DNA of 64,000 nucleotides from NCBI GenBank assembly GCA_036365515.1, contig CM070876.1, positions 110,208,810 to 110,272,809 on the forward strand, read 5' to 3'. This document shows positions 21,142 to 33,076 of the stretch, one piece after another. Numbering within the stretch: the stretch's first letter is position 1; each line of letters opens with the position of its first letter. Under the pieces are notes generated by a model, which did no database searches, had not been told where the DNA came from, and saw only the letters and a program-made list of their open reading frames with translations. The translations under genes and the position numbers were made by a program. The stretch comes from Torymus aiolomorphi. Taxonomy: Eukaryota > Arthropoda > Insecta > Hymenoptera > Torymidae.

Positions 21142-21502
21142 TTAAATAAAAATTTGTTGAGTGGGTTTCTATGTATATGTATATCACCAAAATAAAGAAT
21201 ATAATTTTTTAATTTAAATTACATGACTAGAAAAAAATGTTATCAATGCACTTGGTAGAAATAGTATAAACACCGAAATAAAATATTTTATTTCATTTAT
21301 TTCACATAAAAATTTTTTTAGAAAGATTACATCTGAATAATTACAGCAAATGCTCAAACACTGTTTAAAATCGGAGATTTCAAATTTATTAAATTGGACG
21401 TGTAAAAGTATGCTCTAAATCTATGACAAATTCCAAAATCTGAAATTAAAAACCGCTGCTAACTAAATTAGCAGAGTGCTTTCTCAAAGAAAATTACCAA
21501 TA

Positions 21503-21595
21503 TTAAGGAGCGCGGGAGCGCTCCGAAGCTAAGCCTTAGGATGATCGCGTGATGATATATATTGAAATGGATGTACGAGAAATTCAATGCGTTTT
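21503..21595. repeat. Dispersed repeat shared (inverted) with 63713-63812
   Basis: GAGCGCGGGAGCGCTCCGAA, then GCCTTAGGA, CGCGTGATGATATA and TTGAAATGGATGTACGAGAA, recur as the reverse complement at 63713-63812 with a short insertion. The first part contains a palindrome, GGAGCGCGGGAGCGCTCC. Confidence 0.8.
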
Positions 21596-21654
21596 TAACT
21601 ACTACAAAAATCGTTAAAAAAAAGATTAAAAGATCATCTCCTGTGGTGGTAGCT

Positions 21655-22680
21655 TTTGTCCTTCGTTAGGCACGACCGCGGCTCGGAAGAGCCTTATAAT
21701 TTCACCAGAGTGAAAATGGTTCGACTTGAAAAACTAACAATTTGATACAAGAAAAGTCTTTTCCATCCAAAATGAGGGCGTTTTAAGCGTTTCCTGACGT
21801 GATGTATGTGTGTCTGTACGCAAGTTTGAGATTATCTCAATGAATTTTCCACCGATTCTATCGAGATTCCGGGAAAATACTCCTCTAATTATACCTAAGT
21901 GCTAGTTCTCTTATGAGAGAGATCGACAGAAAACTTAAAAAATGCGAGCACAAAGAAACATTTCGAAAAATCGATTTTTAAGCGTAATATCTAGAATAGT
22001 ATATTACACAACAAGGGCGGTAGAGAGTTACCTCGCCTTCGGCTCGGGTGGCAATTTACATATGCTCTGGGGTGGCCCTCTTTACCCCCATGTTGCGTAT
22101 ACGATTTTTCATCATACCCGGGCCGAAAATACCACATTCGCGTTTCGGAGCCAGGAGCGAAAGTGGTACTTTCGGCCATGGTATGCTGAAAAATTTTATT
22201 TTAAGCTAATATCTACGTTGTAGATAAAGTTGTAGATAATATTTACAAACCTTTTCCTCATTTAACATTTTCATATAAAATGGATTTCTGATCTGTTAGA
22301 CCTATATAAAAACGATTCTCAATGCCTAAATACAGCTGAAATAGTCGATTTTCGCTTATCATACAAGGATTCGACTTTTAATAAAACTGTTCAATACAAA
22401 GCATATAGATACCCGCATGAAAATATAATATGAGATCTCATACGAGATTTTACATAAGATCTCATATTATATTTTCACACGGGTAACGTTTAAACAAAAC
22501 TTATTCCGTATTAATATTTTTATGTAGGTACAATCACTTCTGAATCATCTAAACTTATAAACACGATTCTTAATGCGCAAATACACCTTGTATAGTAAAT
22601 TTTTGCTTATTATTTAACAGAATTAGATTTGACACAGAATTATTCGATACAATAGCTATATAAGATCGGAAAAATCGATA
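21655..22680 (-). repeat. Relic copy of the 47-49 kb repeat family
   Basis: 21665-21900 is the reverse-complement counterpart of the ends of the tandem units at 47-49 kb. Both share TTAGGCACGACCGC, AGAGCCTTATA, an AAAACT block, TTTTAAGCGTTT, TGTGTCTGTACG, GATTATCTCA and TACTCCTCTAATTATA. 22540-22660 matches the AT-rich body (CTAAACTTATAAACACGATT and TTTTTGCTTATT). An internal segment at 22380-22500 contains its own inverted repeat (GAGATCTCATACGAGATTTT region). Confidence 0.65.
22121..22183. repeat. Hairpin within a GC-richer insert
   Basis: GGCCGAAAATACCACATTCG pairs imperfectly with CGAAAGTGGTACTTTCGGCC across a 20-bp loop. The neighbouring 22010-22090 is GC-richer than its surroundings. 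Probably a small non-autonomous element. Confidence 0.6.
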
Positions 22681-22809
22681 TAACATTTTAAAGATAATAA
22701 TATAATTACAAAAACATAATAATAAGATACAAAATTAGGCAAGTCTCGCGGGGTAGAATAAGTTTGTGAAATACATAATGATGTATTTGAATACAACAGA
22801 TACCCCGAG

Positions 22810-22965
22810 GCGAGTTCTTACCCTAACTAACTAGGGGGGCTACGCCCCCCAGCATGCCTTCGGCACGCCATGCCGCCCCCCCCCCCCCGCCCCCACACAC
22901 ATCTGCTCCTCGCTTCGCTCGTCGCCCACCCCCACCCTATGTAAAAACTTCGTTTTTACATAATA
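22810..22965. repeat. GC-rich cluster of mini-hairpins
   Basis: A series of short perfect hairpins: GGGGGGCTACGCCCCCC, GCATGCCTTCGGCACGCC and TATGTAAAAACTTCGTTTTT followed by ACATA. A run of 14 C lies between them. All have TTCG or TACG-type loops. A related cluster lies at 46075-46147. Confidence 0.75.
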
Positions 22966-23111
22966 GGCACGACGGCAATACTCAGGAGAACCTTGTATTT
23001 TTATAAAAGCGAAAATTGATTAATAATGTCATTACGAAGGGCAATGCACTCATGATTTTGCATACTATTAAAAAAAAAAAATAGTTTTTGTTACCATATG
23101 GCAAACAGTAA

Positions 23112-23846
23112 GGGTGCGATCCCATGCGTTCCGTAAAATTAAACGGAACGACAAAATCGGAGTGAACTTGCAATTCGTATAATGGCGCGCGGATTTCCGT
23201 TACGTTTTTACAAAGCCCTATTCCCATGAGAGTGAGAAAAAACGCCGGAATGAGGACTGTACTGATTCAAGAAATTAATTTGATAATAATTTTAAAGAAA
23301 TATAATTTTCTTTTGTTCAGTATTTATTAAATTGTTGTTTTTTAATTTATTCTAATGCAATTTTAGCATTACATCAACAAATTTTGATAAGTTTTAACCG
23401 AAAGTGAGGTTAGAAAACCATTCCGCTAAAAAAAAAGTACTCCATGGGACTAGGGTGTTGAAATTTTCGTACGGAATAGGCCCACTCATTATGAATTATT
23501 ACCATGTACATACTCTTAAACAACATTGTTTATTGTTCATGAACAATGTTTTTAATAATAAGAAAAAGAAGATAAATATCAATTAGATTGTGCACAAAGT
23601 GAATATTAAAAAATTATAAATATGTAATGTTATTAATATAATTGCGAGTAACTTTTATGGAATTAATTATTGTATTGTGATTAAGACTATTATTGTTTTT
23701 ATTTATTAATATGATAATATAATTAATCAGACCCACATTTACTACGTATTATTTAATCATGTAGTTAACACATTTTAAATTTCGCATCACCGCCATTACG
23801 ATTTTACCATTCCGTAAGTTTTTCCGTAACGCATGGGAGCGCACCC
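23112..23846. mobile_element. 735-bp Harbinger-like MITE
   Basis: TAA flanks the element at 23109-23111 and 23847-23849. The ends are inverted repeats of about 28 bp beginning GGGTGCGATCCCATGCGTT and, on the other side, GGGTGCGCTCCCATGCGTT. A three-base TWA duplication and TIRs starting with GGG are typical of PIF/Harbinger. The interior is AT-rich without a transposase frame, so it is non-autonomous. Confidence 0.85.
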
Positions 23847-24067
23847 TAAAGCTAATAAGCGAAAAATTTACGGTCTAAAAAACATTAGTGACCGTCTCTT
23901 ATAGATATGTTATCGCGCAATGGTTATCAAGTCATGTCATATTGTTATTGTATAACGTATTACGTACAATATATAGATGTTTATGCAAAGTGATGACAAT
24001 GCGAGCTTGATTTTACGCAATTCGCAATAATTGCAATAAACGATATAAAAATTACAACATCATATAT

Positions 24068-24153
24068 TCACATGGGTAACGTGTATAGCATCGCCAATCA
24101 CGTGATGGCGGTGACACTGCTGGCTTGTTGGCTAATTGGCTTTACCCATGTGA
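24068..24153. mobile_element. 86-bp mini inverted-repeat sequence
   Basis: Starts TCACATGGGTAA and ends TTACCCATGTGA (24142-24153), a perfect 12-bp inverted repeat. A similar CACGGGTAACG occurs near 22478. It is possibly a tiny MITE or solo relic. It lies 53 bp from the edge of the LTR element. Confidence 0.5.
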
Positions 24154-24206
24154 GTGTGCGCGCATGCGCATGCGCTGCAGCTCACCTGCTCGTCTCCTCT
24201 GGCTCG

Positions 24207-27200
24207 TGTTACGATCCCAGTGGCCATAAACTAAAGTCCTTCATATAGAGCGGCAAGCGAATGTAATATTTGACAAATGAAATTCTAGAATGACGCCAGG
24301 GTTTTATATAGGTAGTGGGATCGTCGTCCAATTGAGTACAAAAGTACAAATAGCACAAGAAATAAATTTATTATACTTTCTCAAATTAAAAATTAAGTGA
24401 CATAAATTGTTATTTTATAGTTTGAATTTTGATTTAAAGACTACGCTATCGTCTTATACACAAATATAAATTTAAATAAAATTAATCAAAGATATAATTG
24501 ATGTTACATTCGTGGATGGTATTAGTTATTACATAAAATTATTAATAATTAACTGGTTAACTTATCTATCTTTTACTAGATGCTATGTAAAAAGTACGAA
24601 AATTAATATAAAAGTTAATTGAATTGAAGTTGTTATTGCGATTCAAAATCCTTAATTGAAATTAATAAAGAGAATTTATTACGTATTTATATTAAGTAAT
24701 CTTACTAATCTTATATCTTAAATTCTTAAAGACTTATCTACCTTATTATGCTATTAAAATACAGAATTAATTATGAACAGTTAATTGATTTATACTTTAA
24801 ATCGTAAATTATTTATCCTTGAATTTAGTTATTATGATTTGAAATATTTAAAAATAAAGTCTAATTTATATTAAATGATCTTAATAATCTTAATAATCTT
24901 AAAATCTAAACTTCTTAAAATCTTATCTAATTCGTTATTCTTTAAAACACAGAGTTAAATATAAAGAGTGTATTAAGTTGTAAATTATCTATCCTTAAAT
25001 TCGCTATTATGACTCGAATCTCTTAATCGACTTTAAAGACGAGACGATTTGCAAATATATATATATATATATGTATATGTTATCTGATTTATCCGTCGGA
25101 TTCGGTGTTGATTGGGGCTCTTCCTTCGATATGAACGGCCGTGGACCCAACTTCAATCATCCCGTTGTCCTGGTATTCACCCTGAAGTCCCAAGGAAAAC
25201 CACAGCCCCAAAAACCTTGGGCAGGACAGCTCTCCCTCCTCTGATTGGTGAGGTTGTTGATCCTTTCGTTGTTGTTAACTTGTTGTTGTTGAATGTAGTT
25301 GACTCGTCGAAAGATCGTCGAAGTAATTGAAACTTGTTGAAAACTCGTTGAAACTTCTCGAAACTCGTCCAAACTCGTTGAAACTGGTTAAAGCTCGTTC
25401 AAACTTGTTGAAACTCGTTGAAGATTGTTGAAACTTGTTAATACTTGTTAACAGTTAACACTTGATGAAAACCGTTGAAACTTGATATAAAATCGTTGAA
25501 AATGCGTTGATATTGATATAACTATATATATATATTCAGCGTAATTCTTGAAGATACGTGGGTGCTGATAGGTACAAGATTGGATTATTTCTCTAAGCGA
25601 GACTGACTGTCGGTGTGCTGGGCCCCCCTTTTATATGGTGAGCGCGGACCTGAAAGCCGTTGAGGATGATCCTTCTCCCTCTGGTGGCGAGAACTTGAAA
25701 CATATCCATAGCTTGTGGAAAGGCTGTAGGATCCACAAAATCTGAAAGGAGGCTCCGTCCCCTCCTTCTGTGGTGGGAGATTCTGCTTCTCTCATTGGTT
25801 CCCTCGTTTGGTCGGTTACCTACTACGTAATTTCGTGGAATTGTTTACTACCTAGAGGTTCTAGGAATAAAATATCCGTTAAAATACTCTGCAACAGATT
25901 ATTATGTATGTTATTACGTTTAATGGCGTATTATTAATAACAATATTAATCAACAATTTATGCAACTTGAATCATCAACAATTTGTTGTTACTTTGTTTA
26001 TTTACCCCGGTCTCTTCTCTATTAATCAAAATGATCTTAATTTAATAATAAAAGGTCCTTAAAACAATAAATTGTTAATCAACCGACAAACTATCGCTAG
26101 TAACTTTATTAATTACCCAGTTTAATTGTTTTAATTAATCTTAATTAACCTCTCGAGTTAGATTTATATGCTATCATTATTAACTATACATTGCATTAAA
26201 TTGCAATTATTTTCAATATTATTCATCAATGCCTTAAATTAATAGTTATCTATAAAAATATATTGGAATTTGTTGCTAAATTTGTTATCAAATCAAGTGG
26301 ATTCTCAACAATTGTTTATCCTTACTTATATGGCAATTATTAAACATTCTTGATGCATTTACTATTAACATTCCTATAGTCATAATGTTATTAATTAATT
26401 ATATGCTCAATTATGTTTTATTACGCAACTCCTAACTTTCTTGCTAGTCATTGACAACTTTTATAACAGAGCCTTTATTTATTTATTGCAATTGATATTA
26501 ATTATCCCCGAATTGGCTGTAGTTCGTTAACCTTATAAAGCTGCATGATATCATTAACTTTCAATTAACGTTGAGCAACGTTTGATTACTATTGTCCCGG
26601 AAAACTATTTAATTATAAACAATTGTTATTGTTATTACGCGCCAGTATCCCCAAAATAGCTAATTATCCGAATAACTAGAGATTGTTTTTAAGTTTGTTG
26701 TTAATTAATTATAATAAGGCGTATTGCGTTTTATTGTTTATTTCTAGCCGCCACTGACAAATCATTGTTATTAATGTTATTAATATCTTTAGTTGGTCAA
26801 CATGATTGTTGTTAATCAACCCTTTTGTTATTGTATCTATTTATTTACGCAACGTTGCACAACGTTATTATCCTCCGATTATACGCTGCGCAACGTTTGC
26901 TATACAATACCGCGCATTCTTAAATAATTATAAGCTTTATATTTTAACAGTTAATTATCAGCGACGGTGATGCTCATGATTTGTTAATTATTATTATACG
27001 GTTGTTTCTTAACCTGAAATTATGACAGCGTTGCTTTTGTTATTTAAATGATTATCAGAATATCAATTATTCCTAAGATTTTAATAGCATTAATAATAAT
27101 CTCCGTATTTGTTATAATTTTTAACCTATTATTATTATTTCCAATCATTTCCACGAATCATAAGGTTTATTCTCATGTTAGCAATACGCATGAATGAGTA

Positions 27201-27508
27201 GTGTAAAAGGGTTCGATCGATTGCTCCCATTGCAAAAAGGGGCTTAAAGGTCGGTTTGCATCCATTTTGTATTCCAAGGAACGCTAGTTCCTTTCACTCG
27301 TCAGCTGATAGCTCGTAGCTTCTTTGTGTAAGCGACACGGCGCCGCGGATGATGCGAAAAAGGCCGGGCCGAACATCTAGTGAAAAAGTTTCAGTGCGGA
27401 GTGAACACAAGAAAGCTGCCTACTGCGTACGTATTGCTTCCATTGCAAAAGGGGCTTAAAGGTCGGTTTGCATCCATTTTGTATTCCAAGGAACGCTAGT
27501 TCCTTACA
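24207..27508 (-). repeat. 3' LTR (low-coordinate side)
   Basis: In element sense it begins TGTAAGGAACTAGCGTTCC (27508 downward), directly after a polypurine tract, and ends GGGATCGTAACA at 24207, giving TG...CA termini. It contains a short TA run at 25056-25072, a degenerate tandem of about 12-20 bp (CGTTGAAACTCGTTGAAACT-like) at 25320-25510, and a terminal segment (27434-27508) that near-duplicates 27226-27295. No other function was seen. Confidence 0.9.
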
Positions 27509-27520
27509 GTCCCCCCCTTA
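27509..27520 (-). promoter_or_regulatory. Polypurine tract (plus-strand primer) of the LTR element
   Basis: On the minus strand, TAAGGGGGGGAC lies directly before the TG that opens the 3' LTR. This is where second-strand DNA synthesis is primed in LTR retroelements. A longer G run at about 28450-28462 (minus sense), also followed by TGACTGT, might be a second tract. Confidence 0.75.
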
Positions 27521-29267
27521 ATGAAAACGTGGTCCCGCATGGTTCGCGTTTTTAAATTTCACGCTTCTTTTGTACGGCTTGCCAGCCGCACGGAACTGCC
27601 TGACATGACCGAGTGATGGCGCCACGGACCGAAGAGCTCCGACGTCGGCTACTCTGTCTGCTTGTTTAGACAGTTTGAGGGGCTAATACGGCTCGCGGTT
27701 TGCATAAAAGTTATGCAGTTGGTGCAGACAAATACTTTTGTTGCTGCTTGTTCAAGAGACGAAGGAATTTGTTCTTAGAGAATCGTTTCAATGTCCCCTT
27801 GGTTAGTGTAATCCCTTTTCTTTTATTATTAGTATTATTATTTTCTCTCCTTACAGGATAGATGCTTTGTGTGTATGTTCCCTCTACTTTTCCAGAGGCC
27901 CCCGGCAAAAACTTCAGGAGCCAATCCAACAAAAATGTTGAGGGTACACAGAGAAAAAAAATCCTAACGGACCTTGGATATTGAATTAGAGAATGTTCCT
28001 CAACAGCCAAATAATATGCCTTAACAGCCAATAACCCATGTCCTTGGAATTGCAGCAAATCTGAATAATGATCCTGCGTTCCAATTGCTTTAATATAAAG
28101 ATGCGGCAGTAGGTCCCCTTAGATAAGTATTACCAATTATAATTGTCTTTCTTCCTTCCTGAACGCATTTCCTTGTGCATAACTGTTTACAGGAAAAGAA
28201 ATTTTATTGCAAGGGTTGCTTTAAATGAAGCATAGCATTGTTATCAGAGGTCAACTGAAATAATCCAGGGGTATTTTGCAAGATGAGTAGTAGGAAAACC
28301 ACAGGATCAACCTTTTATGGAGAGGTTTGTGGCATACAATTGGCGTTCAGACAAGAGTGATCATATGAAAGGACTCACGACTGATACTGGCAGATTATAA
28401 AGTCAGGATGCGAGACTTTTATAAGGGTTATAAATAGCTAATAACAGTCACCCCCCCCCCATAAGTTTCATTGGGTCGTCTCAAAAGCAACCTGATAATA
28501 ACCTCCATGAATGCCTATCGACTTGTGCCAACTGAAAACTCATTTGTAACCTGGAACATTAATAAAATTTTCTTTCTTACAAAAGTGAATAATCAATTCC
28601 CTTGGATCCATCAATAACCATTGTTAAAATAATACCCCCATTATAAATTGATTTTATGGTCATAACCCAAAAGCAACCAGGGGTCTATAGGTAAAACTAT
28701 ATACTCCTATCAGTCATAAATTGTTAACGCAACCTTCCATGGAAAAACTTGCTGGCATAAGGACCAGAGATGGATTTATTTTGTTCAACAAGAAATAACG
28801 AGTGTATGTGTATTATGTAATTTTATTCACAAAAGGTTCACAAAGTATTACAGAGCGTATGAGCGTATAGTCATTATTTTTGTTATAACTTCTAATCAAT
28901 ATTTTCTTAACATCTATTCTAGTCACCTATTCTAGTCGTCACTTCTAGTTTTTAAATCTTTTATCTAGTCATTTGCCTTTTAAACTTAAATATTATCTTA
29001 GTTTTGATAAGAGTATTACTGCTCCTTTGGAAAAAAAAATAAAAATTTGAGCATTTTCTGAGATCTAGTCTTCAATAATAAAGGAACTTAACTGTGCTCG
29101 TAAACAATGTCCAAATCATGGCCAGTAAATTAAATCAAATTGGTTTTAACAATACGTGCGCTGTGTCATAGCAAAAAATTGGTCATATCATGATTCTAAC
29201 ATATGTTTCAATTTTACAAGAGAAAAATACTAACTATCAAACTCACCTTTTATTATCATATGTCTTG
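27521..29267 (-). other. Element 3' region without a supported gene
   Basis: About 1.7 kb between the polypurine tract and the 29.3-kb tandem repeat. A minus-strand frame at 27711-28058 (115 codons) contains one hydrophobic stretch (VRIFFLCVPSTFLLDWLLKF) and a basic tail. It has no recognised domain, and an envelope remnant cannot be shown. A C-run at 28450-28462 is the only notable motif. Confidence 0.4.
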
Positions 29268-29450
29268 ATCGTATGCCATAGTTTGGACAAATCGCATTAC
29301 AGAAAAAGAAACTCTTAATTCTACAATCACATGCCATAGTTTTGGCAAATCTTGTTACAAAAAGGAACTCTTAACTCTATAATCACATGCCATAGTTTGG
29401 CAAATCTTATTACAAAAATAAAACTCTCAATTGTACGATCATATGCCATA
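29268..29450. repeat. Short tandem repeat (about 57 bp) in the LTR element
   Basis: Three and a fraction copies of a unit beginning ATGCCATAGTTTGGCAAATC, starting near 29272, 29331, 29387 and 29442, each containing TTACAAAAA and CTCTTAA-like blocks. Confidence 0.8.
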
Positions 29451-29620
29451 GAAAAAAAAATAATAAAAATTAAAAAAAAATCAATTCTTCTTCCTTCCTT
29501 CAGTTTTAGCGGAGTAGTAAATGGGCCTCCCAAAAAAAATAATCTCTTCTTAATACTAGAATATCTCAATGTTAAACTGCGTCCTCTGGGGTGAAAAAAA
29601 GAAAAAAAAAATTAAACCTC

Positions 29621-30211
29621 CTATGCAGGGTTGGACTGCATGCACTGGCCGTCCAGCAGTTCCTGTTCGTGGCTCAAGGCCACAATAGCACACGTCCAGC
29701 ATCCTTTGATGATGGTTAAACGATCCACGAAATCTCGACATAGGTGGCATCGTACCTTGAAGCAGTTCTCAGGTTTTACCACATTGTGCACCATGACGAA
29801 CCGGTATCCCTCATCACCCCCATGATGAGCGTGGCAATCAGTGCATCTCCATCGTATGCCGTCCGGAGCTCTATAGTATGCTGCCCGGTAGCATTTTATC
29901 CTGTTTTTGTATCGGGCGGGGAGTCGCCCCCTTAAAGCCTTTTCAAGGATGTTTAGTGTTGCGTTGTCCCTGGCCTCCGGCGGTGACCTCCAGGGTACAG
30001 CTCCAGGTACTGGTGCCCTTGGATAATCGGGGGGTATGGGTACGTCGACTGCCTGTACCTGAACGGGCCCCAGTTTCTGCAATACTACCCGGTTTGGGTT
30101 GTCGGGTGCCATCATCCCGATATCCCCTTCAACGCGCTGAGGTCTGACCAAATACACAACCGCGTTCTCTTCTTCTTCTACGTCGATCACGTGTGGGTCG
30201 ATCCTAGCCAT
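29621..30211 (-). CDS. Accessory Cys/His-rich ORF of the LTR element
   Basis: An intact 196-codon frame with a normal ATG lies between the integrase and the 3' LTR, where an envelope or accessory gene would be. The N-terminal half is acidic and Pro-rich (DVEEEENAVVY, then PIPPDYPRAPVPGAVPW). The C-terminal half has zinc-binding-like clusters: C123, C126, H128, H130, then C150, C155, C158, then C171, C174. There is no signal peptide or membrane segment, so it is not an envelope protein. GC content is clearly higher than in the rest of the element. It is uninterrupted while gag and pol are broken, which could mean later acquisition, chance or selection. I do not recognise the family; a host-derived RING or LIM-like fold is one possibility. 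Confidence 0.6.
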   Translation of the reverse strand: MARIDPHVIDVEEEENAVVYLVRPQRVEGDIGMMAPDNPNRVVLQKLGPVQVQAVDVPIPPDYPRAPVPGAVPWRSPPEARDNATLNILEKALRGRLPARYKNRIKCYRAAYYRAPDGIRWRCTDCHAHHGGDEGYRFVMVHNVVKPENCFKVRCHLCRDFVDRLTIIKGCWTCAIVALSHEQELLDGQCMQSNPA

Positions 30212-30529
30212 CTCCTTTTCCTTTATTGTGCAGTACTTCTATTTTCTATTAATTTTATTGTCTCTCTGCTCCCTGATTCTTTTATGGCAAGTGATGAAAT
30301 AGCCGGAAGTGAGACGGTAGGTCTTGCCGCGTTTTCTTCGGTGTGGCGAGTTACGACCTGCGTCCTCGTGGATGAGTGTCGCGGCATTCAGGGTCTCTCT
30401 ACAACAATTTGCGGGCGCCGGGGAACAAATTCAATCATCCAAAGAAACAACAATCCTGAACCAGGATCCAATTAATGGAATCAAATTGTCAACGAGTAAT
30501 CAGGAATCAACAACAATATGAATTCACCA

Positions 30530-31497
30530 GCAAACCTTTTCGTCAACAATCTAACTGTTAAGGGGGATGCGTTACAAAACGGAACACACAACAAATCAAC
30601 AATCAATAGCCGCTAACCATGTTGATTCCAAGTAGCTACGGCTGACTGGGTAATCGTAAAGATTTATAACACCAAATTGCCAATTAATGAGAGGTGCGAA
30701 ATAATTAGTTAAGGCGGCTCGTTCAGACTCCACGTAAAGTTTATTCCTTGAGTTCGAGTATTTTTTTGTCTAGATTAAGGGTGTATCTTGGGAACTAAAA
30801 GTTTATTAAATTTACCTTTAAAAGAAATAATTTGCTTTGTATATTATTCAAAAGTGTATTTTATAATTTATTTATGGCATGATAAATATTTATTATTATA
30901 TTATGTTCCCCTTATGGGTGTATTTTGTGAAATTTTTATTTTAATTCCGATGTATTTATTAAATTAATTAATTTATTTAGGGGTGTATTAGTTGTTGTAT
31001 AAAATTCCTTTTAGAGTTATTTGTTTTAATTAAAGGTGCATTTTTATAAAATTAATAATTCTTTCAATCAATTAATTTATTGTATTTACAGACTTTTAGA
31101 AAGCTAATTTATTTTGCCTAAACGGAAAAGCATACTGAACTTATTTAACTATTTATTTTATTTAAGGGTGTATTTATTATTCTAACAAAATTAAATATTT
31201 CGTAAAATTGATTATTTTCAATTAAGGGTATATCTTATAAAATTTATTGTTTTAACAAAATTAATTATTTCATAAAATTAAATATTTTTTAATTAAGGGT
31301 GTATGGAGCCCCTGCCTTCGCTCCGTACAGTGAGATACGACCGTAAAAATTTCGCTGGGACATTCTACAGAAATCAATTGCTTTTAAAGTTCTTATTGCC
31401 GTGAATGCCTCCAACTCTTTTATCTCTCCTTGGTGCCCTTTTTATTTATTTATTTTTTTATTTTATTTAAAAATGTTTGCACAATATTTTACATGTT
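30530..31497 (-). other. AT-rich non-coding part of the LTR element with a recurring motif
   Basis: The motif AAGGGTGTATTT or close variants recurs at roughly 30771, 30915, 30977, 31032, 31164, 31224 and 31294, spaced 55-140 bp apart. No frame was seen. It may be an untranslated control region or simply a degenerate tandem repeat. Confidence 0.5.
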
Positions 31498-32580
31498 TTA
31501 TCTCAGAAACGCACGCCTTAATTTATTTACATGCACATTTTTAGTTCGCCCGTGACCCAAATCTATTTTAGCATTTACGTCGTTATATAATTCAATTATC
31601 TTGTACCGCCCTGTGTATTGTTCATCCATTTTATCATGTCGGGGTTCTTTTAACAAATACACCTCATCTCCCTCATGAAATGTCTGAGAATTTAATTTTT
31701 GGTCATATAATCGTTTAGACTTTTCCTTAGCTAACATCAACCGATCCTTAGCTTCTGTCTGCGTTTTGGTTAATTTTGAAATTAATTCATCTAAGTACGT
31801 CGCGTATGTTTTTTCCGGGTTTTTATTTTCGAATTCCGACGGAAGCCTAGCCTTCCTACCGAAAACTAATTCATGGGGGGTAAATTCATGAGCTGCGTGT
31901 GTCGAAGTATTATATGAAAATATGGCGCATTTCACCCATTCATCCCAATCAAACTTATCTTGATACATTTTTAAATATTCTACTAGCGATGCGTGGCTCC
32001 TTTCCAATGATCCCATAGTTTCGGGCCTAAAAGCGGTTGATTTGTATTGTTTTATTTTGAAGATTTTCGCGAAATATTGAAACAACTTACTTTGAAAGTT
32101 ACTTCCTTGATCCGTCTTTATAATTTGGGGGCAACCGAATCTACAAATAAATTCGCGAGCAAAAGCTACTGCAACCGTTTCGGAGGTTATATCTGATAGG
32201 AGAATTGCGTCCGAGTATTTTGTTAAATTACATTGCATTGTAAGTAAATATTTGTTACCGTTATTTGTCACCGGCAAAGGACCTACAATATCCATTTCTA
32301 CTACCTCAAAAGCCTCCAAAGGAGTTGTAATTTTCATAGGCTGCTTTGTTTTTATTCTTACTAGCTTTTTCCTCTGACAATTTTCGCAGGTTTTTACGTA
32401 ATTAATAATATCCTCTTTCATTCCCGGCCAGAAATATTGATCGCGAATTCGCTTATAAGTTTTGTAAATACCCTTATGCCCTCCTACGGCGGAGTCATGG
32501 GCTTCAGATAAAATTTTTGAACGGTCCTCAATTGGGGGTTCAATGACTTCTCCGGTACAAATTGTGATTTGTTGGTCTCC
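31498..32580 (-). pseudogene. Integrase region of pol
   Basis: The zinc-binding N terminus (His-X7-His in AHDSAVGGHKG, later CENC) begins near 32500. An in-frame TGA lies upstream at about 32588. From 32421 the frame is open for 307 codons. The catalytic triad is D44 (VEMDIVG), D104 (KTDQGSNF) and E140 (MGSLERSH), with 35 residues between the last two (DD35E). The tail (GDEVYLLKEP) resembles the GPY/F-like C-terminal region of Ty3/gypsy integrases. The catalytic core looks intact, but it is cut off from the upstream pol frame by the stop and a frameshift. Confidence 0.92.
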
Positions 32581-32594
32581 CTCATCTCAATGAG

Positions 32595-33049
32595 CTCGTA
32601 TGTTATGTTCGATGGGTAACCAATGTAACCTTTCTAAACCGTTCCCGTTTTTAGCAATACTAACCGATTTTGTATTTTCTCCTATCATACTATTTCGTAA
32701 TGACTAATCCATTTATTACATTTTCTATTTTTAGTAATTCGTCATATCGTTCTTTTGCTATTATCGAATATACCAATTTCCCATTAGATAAACCAGTTTG
32801 CACTACATATCCCATTTCTAAATTTTCGTTTTTTATAAGTTCTAAATTTATGTAACCTTCGTCCACTAATTGTCGGCATACTTCTGAACAAATTTTGCAA
32901 TCAAGTGATATAAAATGTGCTATATTATCTTTTCTCATAGTTAATTGATCTCTCGAAAATAAAAGGTGATCTATTGTAAATAAATAACATCTTTCTTCAA
33001 TTGTTAAATTTGATTCTACCGGTATAATAATAATATTACAAATTATCAT
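32595..33049 (-). pseudogene. Macrodomain-like segment of pol, split by a frameshift
   Basis: The first frame (33049-32690) reads NIAHFISLDCKICSEVCRQL, then GYVVQTG, VYSIIAKERYDELLKIENV. The second, in another frame at about 32680-32600, reads SVSIAKNGNGLERLHW. In order and spacing these match the macrodomain of the OARD1/TARG1 type: an AHxxSxDxxMxxGI segment, a Gly-Val strand, a YxxITKxR strand and a final IxxGLDRLxW motif. The last Asp is Glu here. Macrodomains bind or hydrolyse ADP-ribose. Position between RNase H and the integrase zinc finger is consistent with an extra pol domain. The frame is broken near 32690. The assignment is from memory of the family pattern. Confidence 0.6.
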
Positions 33050-33076
33050 ATTTATTATTTTAATTTCATCGAGTTC

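Noticed and set aside
24180..24206. Target duplication of the LTR element (GGCTC near 24201 and 41297)
   Set aside because: The high-coordinate match lies 20 bp outside the visible LTR edge, and that edge is incomplete, so the match is probably chance.
27711..28058. Possible envelope remnant in the LTR element
   Set aside because: Only one hydrophobic stretch; no signal peptide, cleavage site or glycoprotein features.
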